DNA of 64,000 bases. Origin: Fervidobacterium sp. UBA5837 (lineage in GTDB: Bacteria > Thermotogota > Thermotogae > Thermotogales > Fervidobacteriaceae). The notes under the pieces were generated by a model, which was not told where the DNA came from, did not search any database, and worked only from the letters and a program-made list of their open reading frames with translations. The stretch is taken from assembly GCA_002432805.1 (NCBI GenBank), contig DJGV01000016.1, positions 356,486 to 420,485 of the forward strand, written 5' to 3'. Positions 51,808-59,930 of the stretch are shown piece after piece. A program made the position numbers and the translations under genes. The number at the start of each line of letters is the position of its first letter. The first letter of the stretch is position 1.

Positions 51808-51890
51808 GCAGCGACCCCCCTATCCCCCCTTGGAAGAGTTGATGAACTTTTTCAAGAGAAGCCCCCGGAGTGATCCGGGGGTTTTTGTTT
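51808..51890 (+). ncRNA. Candidate C-rich small RNA (or metF attenuator)
   Basis: About 80 nt between a good promoter and a strong terminator. The 5' part is open and carries two runs of six C separated by TAT (51815-51829). Next is a hairpin of eleven pairs (including G-U) with loop GATG (about 51830-51855), then the terminator hairpin (51859-51884) and T-run. The layout (unpaired C-rich seed, one hairpin, intrinsic terminator) is that of trans-acting small RNAs. Since metF begins 132 bp past the terminator, a cis-acting attenuator is the alternative. It does not match SAM, THF or cobalamin riboswitches known to me. Confidence 0.5.
51859..51890 (+). terminator. Strong intrinsic terminator upstream of metF
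   Basis: CCCCCGGA-GTGA-TCCGGGGG (51862-51881), extended by G-T and A-T pairs at the base, is followed by TTTTTGTTTT. Confidence 0.88.
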
Positions 51891-51912
51891 TGGATAATCG
51901 TTGTGATACAAT
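51885..51912 (+). promoter_or_regulatory. Putative metF promoter, extended -10
   Basis: TTGTTT (51885-51890), 16 bp, TACAAT (51907-51912) with a TG one base before the -10. It lies just past the terminator, so metF can be transcribed independently. The leader would be about 100 nt. Confidence 0.45.
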
Positions 51913-52021
51913 AGGTTATGTCCTGACCATTTATCTCACGAATGCAACCGCAATTTCTTACTTCAGCTTCAATAGTTCTGTACATCCAAAAATGCCAAAA
52001 AATGCAAATAGGGGTGAACTT

Positions 52022-52975
52022 ATGAATAGAAGCAAAAATTCAAAAGACATACCAAAGAGTGAGATTTATGACCATGGGAAGTCGTTGCAGCAGCAATCTT
52101 TTAGGTGTGATATATTGAGTAAGAGATTCATATTGGAAACGCTACCACCAAGGTCTACGACATCGGAAAAGTACATAGAATTCTGCGGGGATGCGGTGAA
52201 ATCTGGTGCACAAGTAATTGCCATTACCGACCTTCCGATGGGTAGTTCAAGAACTTCTCCCATAGCCCCAGCACACATGTTGGTAGAACGAGGTATCGAT
52301 GTGTTGATGCACTTTTCCAGAACTACGAGAAATGCCATACGCATCGAAGGAGATTTGATTGCATCTCACATGCTTGGAATAAGGAACATATTGATACTAT
52401 CCGGTGATGATCCAAGGACTGGTACTTATCCATTTTCATCGAGTGTGGAAGATTTTACAATATACGATGTCTTCAAATTGGCAAAATTATTGAACGAGAA
52501 GAACGAGGATTTGGCAGGTGTAAAAGTGTATGGTAAATTCAATTTTTGTCCCGGTGGTGTCTTCAGCCCACACGAAGGCGATTATAGACAGACACTGGAA
52601 AGAATGAATGGCAAGCTTGTAAATGGTTGTAGGTTTTTCATCTCTCAACCGGTTTTTTCTCAACAGGAAATTGTGGATTTTCTCGAAAAGGCAGAAGATA
52701 TACGAAATGAGTCAAATATATACGTTGCAATAATGCTCTTTGAAACACGTTCTCAGCTTGAATATTTTTCGAAAGTTCCAGGTGTGTTTGTACCAAAAGA
52801 GTATTTTAGATACGAATCAGATGAAACTCTGAAACAATTTTCTTTGAAAAGAGCGATACTTATGGTAGAAAAACTGGTACGTTATGTCGATGGATTCTAT
52901 CTTACTTCTACCACAAAGGACCTTGAAACGATAAAAACAATTGCTGATGTTGTATTGGATAGTTATCAAAACTGA
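52022..52975 (+). CDS. metF: 5,10-methylenetetrahydrofolate reductase
   Basis: Flavoenzyme (317 aa) that reduces methylene-THF to methyl-THF for methionine synthesis or one-carbon metabolism. FILETLPPRS near residue 38, TDLPMGSSRTSPIAPAHMLVERGIDVLMHFSRTTRN near 69-104 and NILILSGDDPRTG near 119-131 are the beta-barrel motifs; GKFNFCPGGVFSPH near 168 and FISQPVF near 203 follow. The N-terminal 25 residues are a polar extension. The ATG has AGGGGTGAAC in front; the frame is open far upstream through the C-rich RNA, but that part is not protein-like. Confidence 0.92.
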   Translation: MNRSKNSKDIPKSEIYDHGKSLQQQSFRCDILSKRFILETLPPRSTTSEKYIEFCGDAVKSGAQVIAITDLPMGSSRTSPIAPAHMLVERGIDVLMHFSRTTRNAIRIEGDLIASHMLGIRNILILSGDDPRTGTYPFSSSVEDFTIYDVFKLAKLLNEKNEDLAGVKVYGKFNFCPGGVFSPHEGDYRQTLERMNGKLVNGCRFFISQPVFSQQEIVDFLEKAEDIRNESNIYVAIMLFETRSQLEYFSKVPGVFVPKEYFRYESDETLKQFSLKRAILMVEKLVRYVDGFYLTSTTKDLETIKTIADVVLDSYQN

Positions 52976-53008
52976 TCAATCAAACAAAAATCGAGTATTT
53001 ATATCACG

Positions 53009-55330
53009 GTGGTGAATGCATTGTACTATTTGATAGCAATTTCCGGCATGAATCTCAATGAACTCTTCGCTTATTCTTCAAGTGAGGAGATCAACATAGG
53101 AGAAAGAGTAGTTGTGCCATTCAAAAATAAGAAGGTAAATGGTTATGTTATCTATAAATCCGAGTCTGTGAGTTCATTCTTGGAACGTGGTTCAATACAT
53201 GAAGAACCTGAGAAGATTAAGGAGATAGAAGAAAGGGTCGACTACGAGTCTTTCTTGGAGCCTTGGAGGGTGGAAGCACTCTACAATACTGCGATGCATT
53301 TTGGTAGTGGAATAGGAAGATATTACGACTTATGTTTTCCACCAAAGTTTGATGATTATTTTACACTCTTTGTGGAGAGTGTGAGTTTGTTATTGAACTT
53401 TGGTAAGATGAGATACGAAGAATTCAAAAAAGTCCCAAGCTCAAAAGAATACATAAACTATGGGCAGGTAAGAATTTACAGAGACTTTGAATCAAACAAA
53501 CCAAGGCCTCGCGATGAGAAGTACGTTTCTTTACAAATTTCGGCAGATGAGATAGGCAAACTAAAATTCACTGCACAACAATCTGTGGTAATAAATTATT
53601 TATTATTCAACGGCAACATTCAACTAGGGCAACTACTCGAAGACACCGGAGTGAGAAGAGATGTTGTGATCCAGTTACAAAACAGAGAAATCATAAAGCT
53701 GTGCAGTTCAGAGAACGTAGATGAGATAAATTCTCTTCAGAGAACAACTTTGACAGAAGAACAATCGCGCCTAGTTATCGATATGTTGAATTCAAAGAGT
53801 GCTTTAGATGAACATTCGAATTTTGGGCAAGTTCACTTACTTTACGGGCCAACCGGAAGTGGAAAAACTGAAGTTTATCTTGCAACGATGGAAAAATACC
53901 TATCGACAGGTACTGTTCTTTACTTAGTTCCCGAGATATCGCTTACCGAACAAACACTTGCTCGCCTTAGGAGACACTTCCCGGAATTATCTATAGCAGT
54001 TTACCACAGTTATTTAACAGATGCAAAACGAGTCGAAATATGGTCGAAAGCAATCAAAGGCGAGATAGATATACTCGTAGGACCTCGCAGTGCACTTTTT
54101 GTGCCAATCAAGAATTTGAGACTTGTGATCGTGGATGAAGAACATGACGATAGCTATTACAACAATCACGAACCTTTTTACGATGTACATTATGCATTGG
54201 AACATTTCCCAGTTGATGTGATATACGGTTCTGCGACACCTTCTTTGAGCACTTATGTTCGGTGCAAAGAAGGCAAATATCATCTTCATATACTCAATCA
54301 AAGATTTGGTGTTGAATTGCCAGATGTTGAAATCGTTGATATGCGCAAGGAAAAGAAGATATCTCCTTCAATCTCAGAATCTTTGTACAATGAGATATTA
54401 AAAACGATCGAAGAAGACCGCTCAGCGCTCGTGTTCACAAGAAGGAAAGGTTTTTCTCGTGTGCAGTGTGCCGTTTGTGGATACATAATGAAGTGTGACC
54501 ACTGCGATGTGAGTTTGACATATCACATGGAAACGAATGAATTGAAGTGTCATTTGTGTGGAGAGAAGAAAAGCTTTACAAGTACTTGCCCTAACTGTGG
54601 TTCAACAATGTTTGTGGACAAAGGAACCGGAACGGAAAAGATAGAGAAAGAACTGCTGTATCTTTTCCCAGGACGTAAGATAGGTAGGATTGATGCTGAA
54701 ATAATCGATGAACCGAAGAAGATGAAGGATGTGCTGGAAAAGTTAAGGGCCGGAGAACTGGACATAGTCACCGGTACAAAAATGATAACTAAAGGTCTCG
54801 ATATATACAGAATAGGTCTTGTTGGAATTGTAGACATCGATGCGCTCATATCATATCCAGACATAAACGCACCACTTAGAACATTTCAAACGCTCGTTCA
54901 AGTGATAGGGAGATCAGGTAGAAAAGATAAAGGGAGAGCTGTCATACAGACTTACGATCCAGAAAATGCGATAATAAAGTATGCAAAAATGCAAGAAGTT
55001 GATGGTTACTACGACTATGAGTTGAATTTACGCAAGGAATTGAACTATCCACCATTTTCAGATATTGTTCAAATCATGTATTCGAATACAAATATCGTTA
55101 TAGCAGAAGAGACGGTAGATGTATTTGCAAAAGAACTTGAAGCATACGAAATATTGTATTTGGAAATGTTAGGTCCAAGCGAGCATCCCATATTCAAAGT
55201 TGCCAACAAGTACAGATATCAGCTTATCATCAAGACTTCAAAGACTGGAGAACTCATAAAAGTGATTAATATCTTAAAACAAAAATACCCGGGAGATTGG
55301 ACAATACGTGTCAACCCGCCGGGCATTTGA
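53009..55330 (+). CDS. priA: Primosomal protein N' (replication restart helicase PriA)
   Basis: 773 aa. DNA-binding N-terminal domain (1-200), then a superfamily-2 helicase with Walker A GPTGSGKTEVY near residues 281-291, DEEH box VDEEHDDSYY near 377 and GSATPSL near 407. The zinc-binding cluster has eight cysteines (CAVCGYIMKCDHC...CHLCGEKKSFTSTCPNC, about 487-530). GTGTEKIEKEL and VIGRSGRKDKGRAVIQT complete the helicase. The start is GTG at 53009; a TTG four codons later with GGTGGTG before it is an alternative. It restarts stalled forks by loading the replicative helicase. Confidence 0.94.
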   Translation: MVNALYYLIAISGMNLNELFAYSSSEEINIGERVVVPFKNKKVNGYVIYKSESVSSFLERGSIHEEPEKIKEIEERVDYESFLEPWRVEALYNTAMHFGSGIGRYYDLCFPPKFDDYFTLFVESVSLLLNFGKMRYEEFKKVPSSKEYINYGQVRIYRDFESNKPRPRDEKYVSLQISADEIGKLKFTAQQSVVINYLLFNGNIQLGQLLEDTGVRRDVVIQLQNREIIKLCSSENVDEINSLQRTTLTEEQSRLVIDMLNSKSALDEHSNFGQVHLLYGPTGSGKTEVYLATMEKYLSTGTVLYLVPEISLTEQTLARLRRHFPELSIAVYHSYLTDAKRVEIWSKAIKGEIDILVGPRSALFVPIKNLRLVIVDEEHDDSYYNNHEPFYDVHYALEHFPVDVIYGSATPSLSTYVRCKEGKYHLHILNQRFGVELPDVEIVDMRKEKKISPSISESLYNEILKTIEEDRSALVFTRRKGFSRVQCAVCGYIMKCDHCDVSLTYHMETNELKCHLCGEKKSFTSTCPNCGSTMFVDKGTGTEKIEKELLYLFPGRKIGRIDAEIIDEPKKMKDVLEKLRAGELDIVTGTKMITKGLDIYRIGLVGIVDIDALISYPDINAPLRTFQTLVQVIGRSGRKDKGRAVIQTYDPENAIIKYAKMQEVDGYYDYELNLRKELNYPPFSDIVQIMYSNTNIVIAEETVDVFAKELEAYEILYLEMLGPSEHPIFKVANKYRYQLIIKTSKTGELIKVINILKQKYPGDWTIRVNPPGI

Positions 55331-55417
55331 TTGTTTCCTGGTGCGATTGTTTACCAATGCCGTTCCTTTTTGAATTCATTCTTCAGCTCCCTTTTTTGGG
55401 GAGAAAATCTTGACCAA

Positions 55418-56155
55418 TCAGTTCTTGTACGCCTTGATCCAAAAGACATACTCGACACTGTTATCCGTCCTTTTGACCTTATCTTTCTGAGCAAGTAAAT
55501 CTATGATTGAACTGTCAATAACATATTTTGGTATTATAACTATATCGTAACCATCACCATTTGTCCTAAAGGAAACGGTGTATTTGCTTTCCAAATCTCC
55601 ATTTATGTATCCGCCTTTGTACAACGTTTCTGAATTTAACATCGATATCTTGTGCCCTCCACTCAAATATTTCCTTATACTCTGCTCAAGCGATGACATC
55701 TCCCCGTATATTTCATCGGAAAGAGTGGCAAAGTTCACAATACCACCCTCGTTCGTAGCGAGAGTAGTTTCGGTTCCACTATCAATGATAATTACCTGGG
55801 TCTCTTCTGTAGATTTTTGCGACGTATTTCCAACATCAGTCATTGAAGTTTCCGTTGTGGCAGTAGTAAAAGTAGATAAAATAGATTCATCGTTCATCTC
55901 AGGAGCTAACGTGTTCACTGCATTGTCATCAGATTGAACTAGCACTACAGATGTTGCTGTCTTCTCTGTATCAACGTCTTTATTAGCCGAATCGTCATAG
56001 AGCAATGCAGAATTTTCCATCGAATTCTCTACATTCTCTACATTTGTTGTATTTGTAGTAAGAGAATAGTCCATGTCTCGCACTGAGTTAACAGATATAG
56101 CGACAACTACAACTATCAGAACAGCCAAGAGAATCAATTTCCAAATAGTACTCAT
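55418..56155 (-). CDS. Membrane-anchored protein of unknown function with Ser/Thr-rich linker
   Basis: 245 aa. One N-terminal helix (residues 5-24, WKLILLAVLIVVVVAISV) anchors it. Residues 30-135 are Ser/Thr/Asn/Glu-rich and probably extended, like a surface stalk. The C-terminal 105 residues (NFATLSDEIYGEMSSLEQSIRKYL...VSFRTNGDGYDIVIIPKYV...VEYVFWIKAYKN) form a small folded domain. I do not recognise the family. It is first-downstream of an ABC-2 permease and a possible beta-barrel gene on the same strand, suggesting an envelope role. Confidence 0.7.
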   Translation of the reverse strand: MSTIWKLILLAVLIVVVVAISVNSVRDMDYSLTTNTTNVENVENSMENSALLYDDSANKDVDTEKTATSVVLVQSDDNAVNTLAPEMNDESILSTFTTATTETSMTDVGNTSQKSTEETQVIIIDSGTETTLATNEGGIVNFATLSDEIYGEMSSLEQSIRKYLSGGHKISMLNSETLYKGGYINGDLESKYTVSFRTNGDGYDIVIIPKYVIDSSIIDLLAQKDKVKRTDNSVEYVFWIKAYKN

Positions 56156-56179
56156 TTTTGCACCTCGCTATCATTGCAA

Positions 56180-57316
56180 TCATTTAACAAACATTATCAA
56201 ACTCTCTCTTTTTGGCATGAAAGCGCGATTTACAATTAGAGCTGAAAGAATAAATAACACGGCAAAACCTATCAACGATATCAAAGATGTCATAGCTATT
56301 TGACTTACATTATCATTAGAACTCGGGAAAAACTGCAACAATCGTGTCGAGTAAACTGCACTGTAAATTGGAAAGAATGAGACAATGTCTTTAAGTATCT
56401 TTGGCAAAGAACTAATCGGTGTTAGAGCGCCACTTGTCAAAAGTAGTATCAGACTTACTGATGCGCCAAGCAGATTAGAAACGAAGCTGTTCGTCGAGAG
56501 TGCAGAGATCAGAATTCCGAGTGCCGAATGGAACAATGCCGTGACAATTATCAATAGGATAACTTCAAGTGCGTTAACTTGAAATCCTGTAATAAGAAAC
56601 ATCAAGTATGCAACTACTCCTGCAATCACGGAAACAACGAACACAGAAAATATTTTTGAGAAAGCATACTGGAATGTGTTCATATTACTGAGCGAGAAAA
56701 GTCTAAACAAGTTATTTTCTCTATCGTACACGACAAAACCACTGCCGATCATTATCGATACAAACATTGTGATGATGAATATAAGGCTTGGTGCAAAAGC
56801 TTGTGTAAAATCCAACGTTTTCTCCGTTACCAATTTTGGTGCAGGAACGCTTGTAGAAGCGTACATTTGCTGAAGGACCTTTGGATTGAAAAATGGTCCA
56901 CCGCTGAGGTCTTCAAAGAGTCTTCTAAAAACCATATACGATGCTGCAGCTACATGTGTGTCTACAGGGCTTGGAACGTATTTGAGCTGAGTCTGCTTTC
57001 CACTAAACAAACCTGCCGTGAAACCATCCGGAATGACTACAACCGCTTGCAACTCACCGTTCTTCAACTCTTCCATGTAATCGGGACCAACGTATTTTAG
57101 AGTGCTGCCTTGGAAAAGTGACATAACTACGCCCACAGTGAATTTTGAAAGTGGAGATCTATCCATAGTGTAAACACCTATCTTCAAATCAGTCGCGCCC
57201 AAAGAATTGAAAAACACACTTCCCACCACAACAAAGATAATTGGGGCCAAGAACAAAATAAAATATGTCGATGGCCTGGAAAAGATTCTTTCAAGATCAA
57301 ATTTGATGTATTTCAT
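56180..57316 (-). CDS. ABC-2 family transporter permease
   Basis: 378 aa. One helix near the N-terminus (STYFILFLAPIIFVVVGSVFF), a long extracytoplasmic domain (residues 40-165) and five C-terminal helices. VYDRENNLFRLFSLSNMNTFQYAFSKI near 198-224 is the amphipathic loop typical of ABC2_membrane_3 exporters. No ATPase gene is adjacent, so its partner is elsewhere. The ATG at 57316 has GGGGAG six bases upstream. It follows the beta-barrel candidate by 11 bp. An export role for lipid, drug or envelope material is inference. Confidence 0.82.
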   Translation of the reverse strand: MKYIKFDLERIFSRPSTYFILFLAPIIFVVVGSVFFNSLGATDLKIGVYTMDRSPLSKFTVGVVMSLFQGSTLKYVGPDYMEELKNGELQAVVVIPDGFTAGLFSGKQTQLKYVPSPVDTHVAAASYMVFRRLFEDLSGGPFFNPKVLQQMYASTSVPAPKLVTEKTLDFTQAFAPSLIFIITMFVSIMIGSGFVVYDRENNLFRLFSLSNMNTFQYAFSKIFSVFVVSVIAGVVAYLMFLITGFQVNALEVILLIIVTALFHSALGILISALSTNSFVSNLLGASVSLILLLTSGALTPISSLPKILKDIVSFFPIYSAVYSTRLLQFFPSSNDNVSQIAMTSLISLIGFAVLFILSALIVNRAFMPKRESLIMFVK

Positions 57317-57327
57317 CGGCAACTCCC

Positions 57328-58044
57328 CTAAAATCGTACCTTAACTGTCAGTGAATGTGTCATAATATTGTATGTCTTCTCACTGTCTGAAAAATCTTCT
57401 ATACTTTCCAAATTTGGAAGGAATGGTCCATAAATCGTTACACCAATACCGTAGTTGAAAGTGTACATGATGTACGGGAAAACTTGATTGTTCAATGGTA
57501 TTTGCAAGAATATCCTTATTAGTCCCAACAGATTCAAGTTGTAAGCACTATTGAAATGCTTAAAATCAACTTTTGTGAAATCACCCGCAGACTTGGATGC
57601 TCCAACAAGAAGTTCAACACCTTCCAAGTTTGCGCCTAAACTTCCACCAAATCCAACGATGTTGTCTTGGATTTGACCGCCAAGCTTGAAACTAATGACC
57701 TTTGCTCCCAAATCGTACGTTGCACCAATTGAGCTATACTTGAACTTAGTGAAAGGCAAATAGTTTGCAAACGTACCAAAAAACGTGAATCCATTCGTAA
57801 CAGCCGACGATTGCCTAGGGTTTACATTAGATTCAAACGTATATGCCAATGAGAGTGATTTGACAATGTCGATCTCTTTTTCGGCCTTGTCAGAAAATGC
57901 AGTCATCACAGCACTTGGCTGCAATAACGTAAGACCATACCAATCCGCATAACTGGCAGTGAAAGAAAATGAAAAAACAACAATTGTAAGAAATATGGCA
58001 ATTAAAATGTTTCTTATATGTTTTTGCAGACTTCTCACGAACAA
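57328..58044 (-). CDS. Putative outer-sheath (toga) beta-barrel protein
   Basis: 238 aa. A signal peptide with a basic start (residues 1-15) and hydrophobic core ends SYADW near 33. The mature part alternates polar and aromatic residues in short stretches (TFFGTFANYLPF, SSIGATYDLGAKVISFKLGG, FPYIMYTFNYGIGVTIYG), as transmembrane beta-strands do. The last residues are LTVKVRF: a C-terminal Phe is the usual recognition signal for outer-membrane barrel assembly. Start is TTG near GGAGGATGA; a GTG two codons later is also possible. Upstream gene of an envelope trio. Family not recognised. Confidence 0.7.
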   Translation of the reverse strand: MFVRSLQKHIRNILIAIFLTIVVFSFSFTASYADWYGLTLLQPSAVMTAFSDKAEKEIDIVKSLSLAYTFESNVNPRQSSAVTNGFTFFGTFANYLPFTKFKYSSIGATYDLGAKVISFKLGGQIQDNIVGFGGSLGANLEGVELLVGASKSAGDFTKVDFKHFNSAYNLNLLGLIRIFLQIPLNNQVFPYIMYTFNYGIGVTIYGPFLPNLESIEDFSDSEKTYNIMTHSLTVKVRF

Positions 58045-58129
58045 TCATCCTCCGTTTGAGAAATTTGAATTGCTGATTATTTTTATTATATCATATTATC
58101 GCCAAACTATGTTGCTAAAATATATCATC

Positions 58130-58157
58130 TTGAAATTTTGGCAGTATGTGATAGAAT
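58130..58157 (+). promoter_or_regulatory. Putative tRNA promoter
   Basis: TTGAAA (58130-58135), 16 bp, TAGAAT (58152-58157), about 48 bp before tRNA-Ser. Confidence 0.5.
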
Positions 58158-58204
58158 GTTTAAGCGGGATGTAGGGAATATGTTTTTTGATGAGCGATAG
58201 ATTA

Positions 58205-58294
58205 GGAGAGATGGCCGAGTGGTCGAAGGCGCTTGCCTGCTAAGCAAGTGTGGAGGTAACTCCACCGAGGGTTCGAATCCCTCTCTCTCCGCCA
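58205..58294 (+). tRNA. tRNA-Ser (GCT)
   Basis: Acceptor arm GGAGAGA pairs with TCTCTCC. The anticodon stem CTTGC/GCAAG encloses loop CTGCTAA with anticodon GCT at 58239-58241. A long variable arm (GTGGAGGTAACTCCAC) and TTCGAAT T-loop fit serine. The CCA end is encoded. It reads AGC and AGU. Confidence 0.95.
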
Positions 58295-58301
58295 GTTGTT
58301 T

Positions 58302-58369
58302 GAGTGAATCTGTAATTCAGTGGGTCAGTGATTTGGAAAACACTGAGTTGCTGGGTTTATGATTCACTC
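58302..58369 (+). other. Structured spacer between the two tRNA genes
   Basis: GAGTGAATC (58302-58310) pairs with GATTCACTC (58361-58369), enclosing a second hairpin TCAGTG/CACTGA (58325-58346). TTTT follows at 58371. It may terminate after tRNA-Ser or guide processing of the tRNA precursor. Confidence 0.45.
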
Positions 58370-58415
58370 TTTTATGTAACATTTCAGAATACTTATTGTT
58401 CTTCCAAGTGCAATT

Positions 58416-58492
58416 GTGCCCGTAGCTCAATTGGATAGAGCGTTAGACTGCGGATCTGAAGGTTGCGGGTTCAAATCCCGCCGGGCACGCCA
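58416..58492 (+). tRNA. tRNA-Arg (GCG)
   Basis: Acceptor arm GTGCCCG pairs with CGGGCAC. Anticodon stem TTAGA/TCTGA encloses loop CTGCGGA, so the anticodon is GCG (58450-58452). T-arm GCGGG-TTCAAAT-CCCGC and encoded CCA are intact. GCG reads CGC and, by wobble, CGU. Most bacteria use ACG (inosine) here. Confidence 0.93.
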
Positions 58493-58510
58493 TAATAAAA
58501 TGCAATAAAG

Positions 58511-58544
58511 AAGCGTTCCAGTTGATTGAATGGGACGCTTTTTT
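58511..58544 (+). terminator. Intrinsic terminator after tRNA-Arg
   Basis: AAGCGTTCCA (58511-58520) pairs with TGGGACGCTT (58531-58540), one G-T pair, then TTTT. Confidence 0.85.
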
Positions 58545-58580
58545 ATTTGATTTACCAGTATCGAAAGATAAAAGATAATC

Positions 58581-58609
58581 TTTCAATAAGACAATTGCTG
58601 TGGTATAAT
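58581..58609 (+). promoter_or_regulatory. Putative cinA promoter
   Basis: TTTCAA (58581-58586), 17 bp, perfect TATAAT (58604-58609), about 75 bp before cinA. Confidence 0.5.
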
Positions 58610-58682
58610 CTTTCATGACGGTTTGTTGATTTATTGTTTCGTAATTTGCAATTACCGTGAGAGATAGATCGAGGTGGAGATG

Positions 58683-59930
58683 TTGAAGAACGCCATAATC
58701 TTAGCTATAGGTAATGAATTAGTCGAAGGTTTGATATTGGATACCAATTCAAAGTATATGAGTCAAAGACTTAAACTCGCAGGCTATTACGTTGTACGCA
58801 CTGAGACTCTGCCAGATAATCTGCAGATTATGAAAGATAGGATATCAGCTGCCTTGCAAGATGCCGATTTGATCATCACGTCTGGAGGATTAGGTCCGAC
58901 AGAGGATGATATCACACGGGAAGCTGTTTCAGCGGTAATTGGTCGAAAACTTGTCGTAGACAAGAATTTGTCAGATGAACTCGTTCAAAGAGCAATAAAA
59001 TACTATGGAAAATCTGCGGAAAGTGTTTCCAAACAAGCGATGATAATAGAAAGTGCTACGGTATTAGATAATCCTGTTGGAACCGCACCCGGACAACTTG
59101 TTGAGGTAAATGGAAAAATAATCCTGATATTACCTGGCCCACCTTCTGAACTCATTCCGATATTTGAAAATGTATACAATAAGATAAAAGCAGATGAATC
59201 TTTATACACAAGAAGAATCAAAACTATAGGTATTCCAGAAGCAATATTGATGGAAGAATACAAAGATATCATATACTCTGATCCTAACGTGACAGTTGCA
59301 ACGATGGCATCGTATGAACGAGGTGTCGAAGTAAGATTCACAGGTCCTATCTCGTTGAAAGATTCTATCGATAGGATATGTGACAGATTGATTCCACTAC
59401 TAGGTGGTTCAGTTTATGCATTGGACGATTCAGATATGCAAGATGTTGTTTATAAACTGCTCAAAGATAATGGCTTAACGGTTTCTTTTGCGGAATCTTG
59501 TACGGGCGGTTTGATCTCATCTACCTTTGTTGACATACCAGGCGTATCAGATGTGTACAAAGGTGGAGTGATTACTTATTCAAATGAATCGAAAATGAAG
59601 ATTTTGGGAGTGGCACAAGAAACGTTGGAAAAATATGGCGCAGTGAGTGAAGAGTGCGTCAGAGAGATGGTAGATGGATGTAAAAGGCTTTTCAATTCAA
59701 GTCTCGCCGTTGCGATTTCAGGAATAGCAGGTCCATCTGGAGGAAGTGAAGAAAAGCCAGTTGGAATGGTCTGCATTGCACTTGCAACACCAACTAAAAT
59801 AATCTCTTCGACACATCTGTTGAGAGGTGATAGAAACAGCATTAGAAAAAGAGGCATGTTGTTTTCATTTGACATATTGAGAAGAGGGGTATTGGAATGG
59901 CTCGGATTGCGAGAAATTTCCAAAAAGTAA
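58683..59930 (+). CDS. cinA: CinA: nicotinamide-nucleotide amidase / ADP-ribose pyrophosphatase
   Basis: 415 aa, the full two-domain form. The N-terminal COG1058 domain (MoeA/MogA-like fold) shows AIGNELVEGLILDTNSKY near residues 8-25 and ITSGGLGPTEDDITREAV near 64-81. The C-terminal amidase domain has FAESCTGGLISSTFVDIPGVSD near 271 and GIAGPSGGSEEKPVG near 350, the PncC signature. It recycles NMN and hydrolyses ADP-ribose; in some bacteria it is competence-induced. A TTG start gives MKNAIILAIGNE with GAGGTGG close upstream; ATG at 58680 and GTG at 58674 are alternatives. Overlaps the regulator gene by 34 bp. Confidence 0.92.
   Translation: MKNAIILAIGNELVEGLILDTNSKYMSQRLKLAGYYVVRTETLPDNLQIMKDRISAALQDADLIITSGGLGPTEDDITREAVSAVIGRKLVVDKNLSDELVQRAIKYYGKSAESVSKQAMIIESATVLDNPVGTAPGQLVEVNGKIILILPGPPSELIPIFENVYNKIKADESLYTRRIKTIGIPEAILMEEYKDIIYSDPNVTVATMASYERGVEVRFTGPISLKDSIDRICDRLIPLLGGSVYALDDSDMQDVVYKLLKDNGLTVSFAESCTGGLISSTFVDIPGVSDVYKGGVITYSNESKMKILGVAQETLEKYGAVSEECVREMVDGCKRLFNSSLAVAISGIAGPSGGSEEKPVGMVCIALATPTKIISSTHLLRGDRNSIRKRGMLFSFDILRRGVLEWLGLREISKK

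Noticed and set aside
51773..52021. N-terminal extension of MetF or a Pro-rich leader peptide (PPYPP)
   Set aside because: The extension crosses a strong terminator, is not MetF-like, and no ribosome site precedes the internal ATG at 51806. A proline attenuator would make little sense for metF.
55380..55410. CTCCC-T6-GGGAG hairpin after priA as a terminator
   Set aside because: The stem is only five pairs with the T-run in the loop rather than after the stem.
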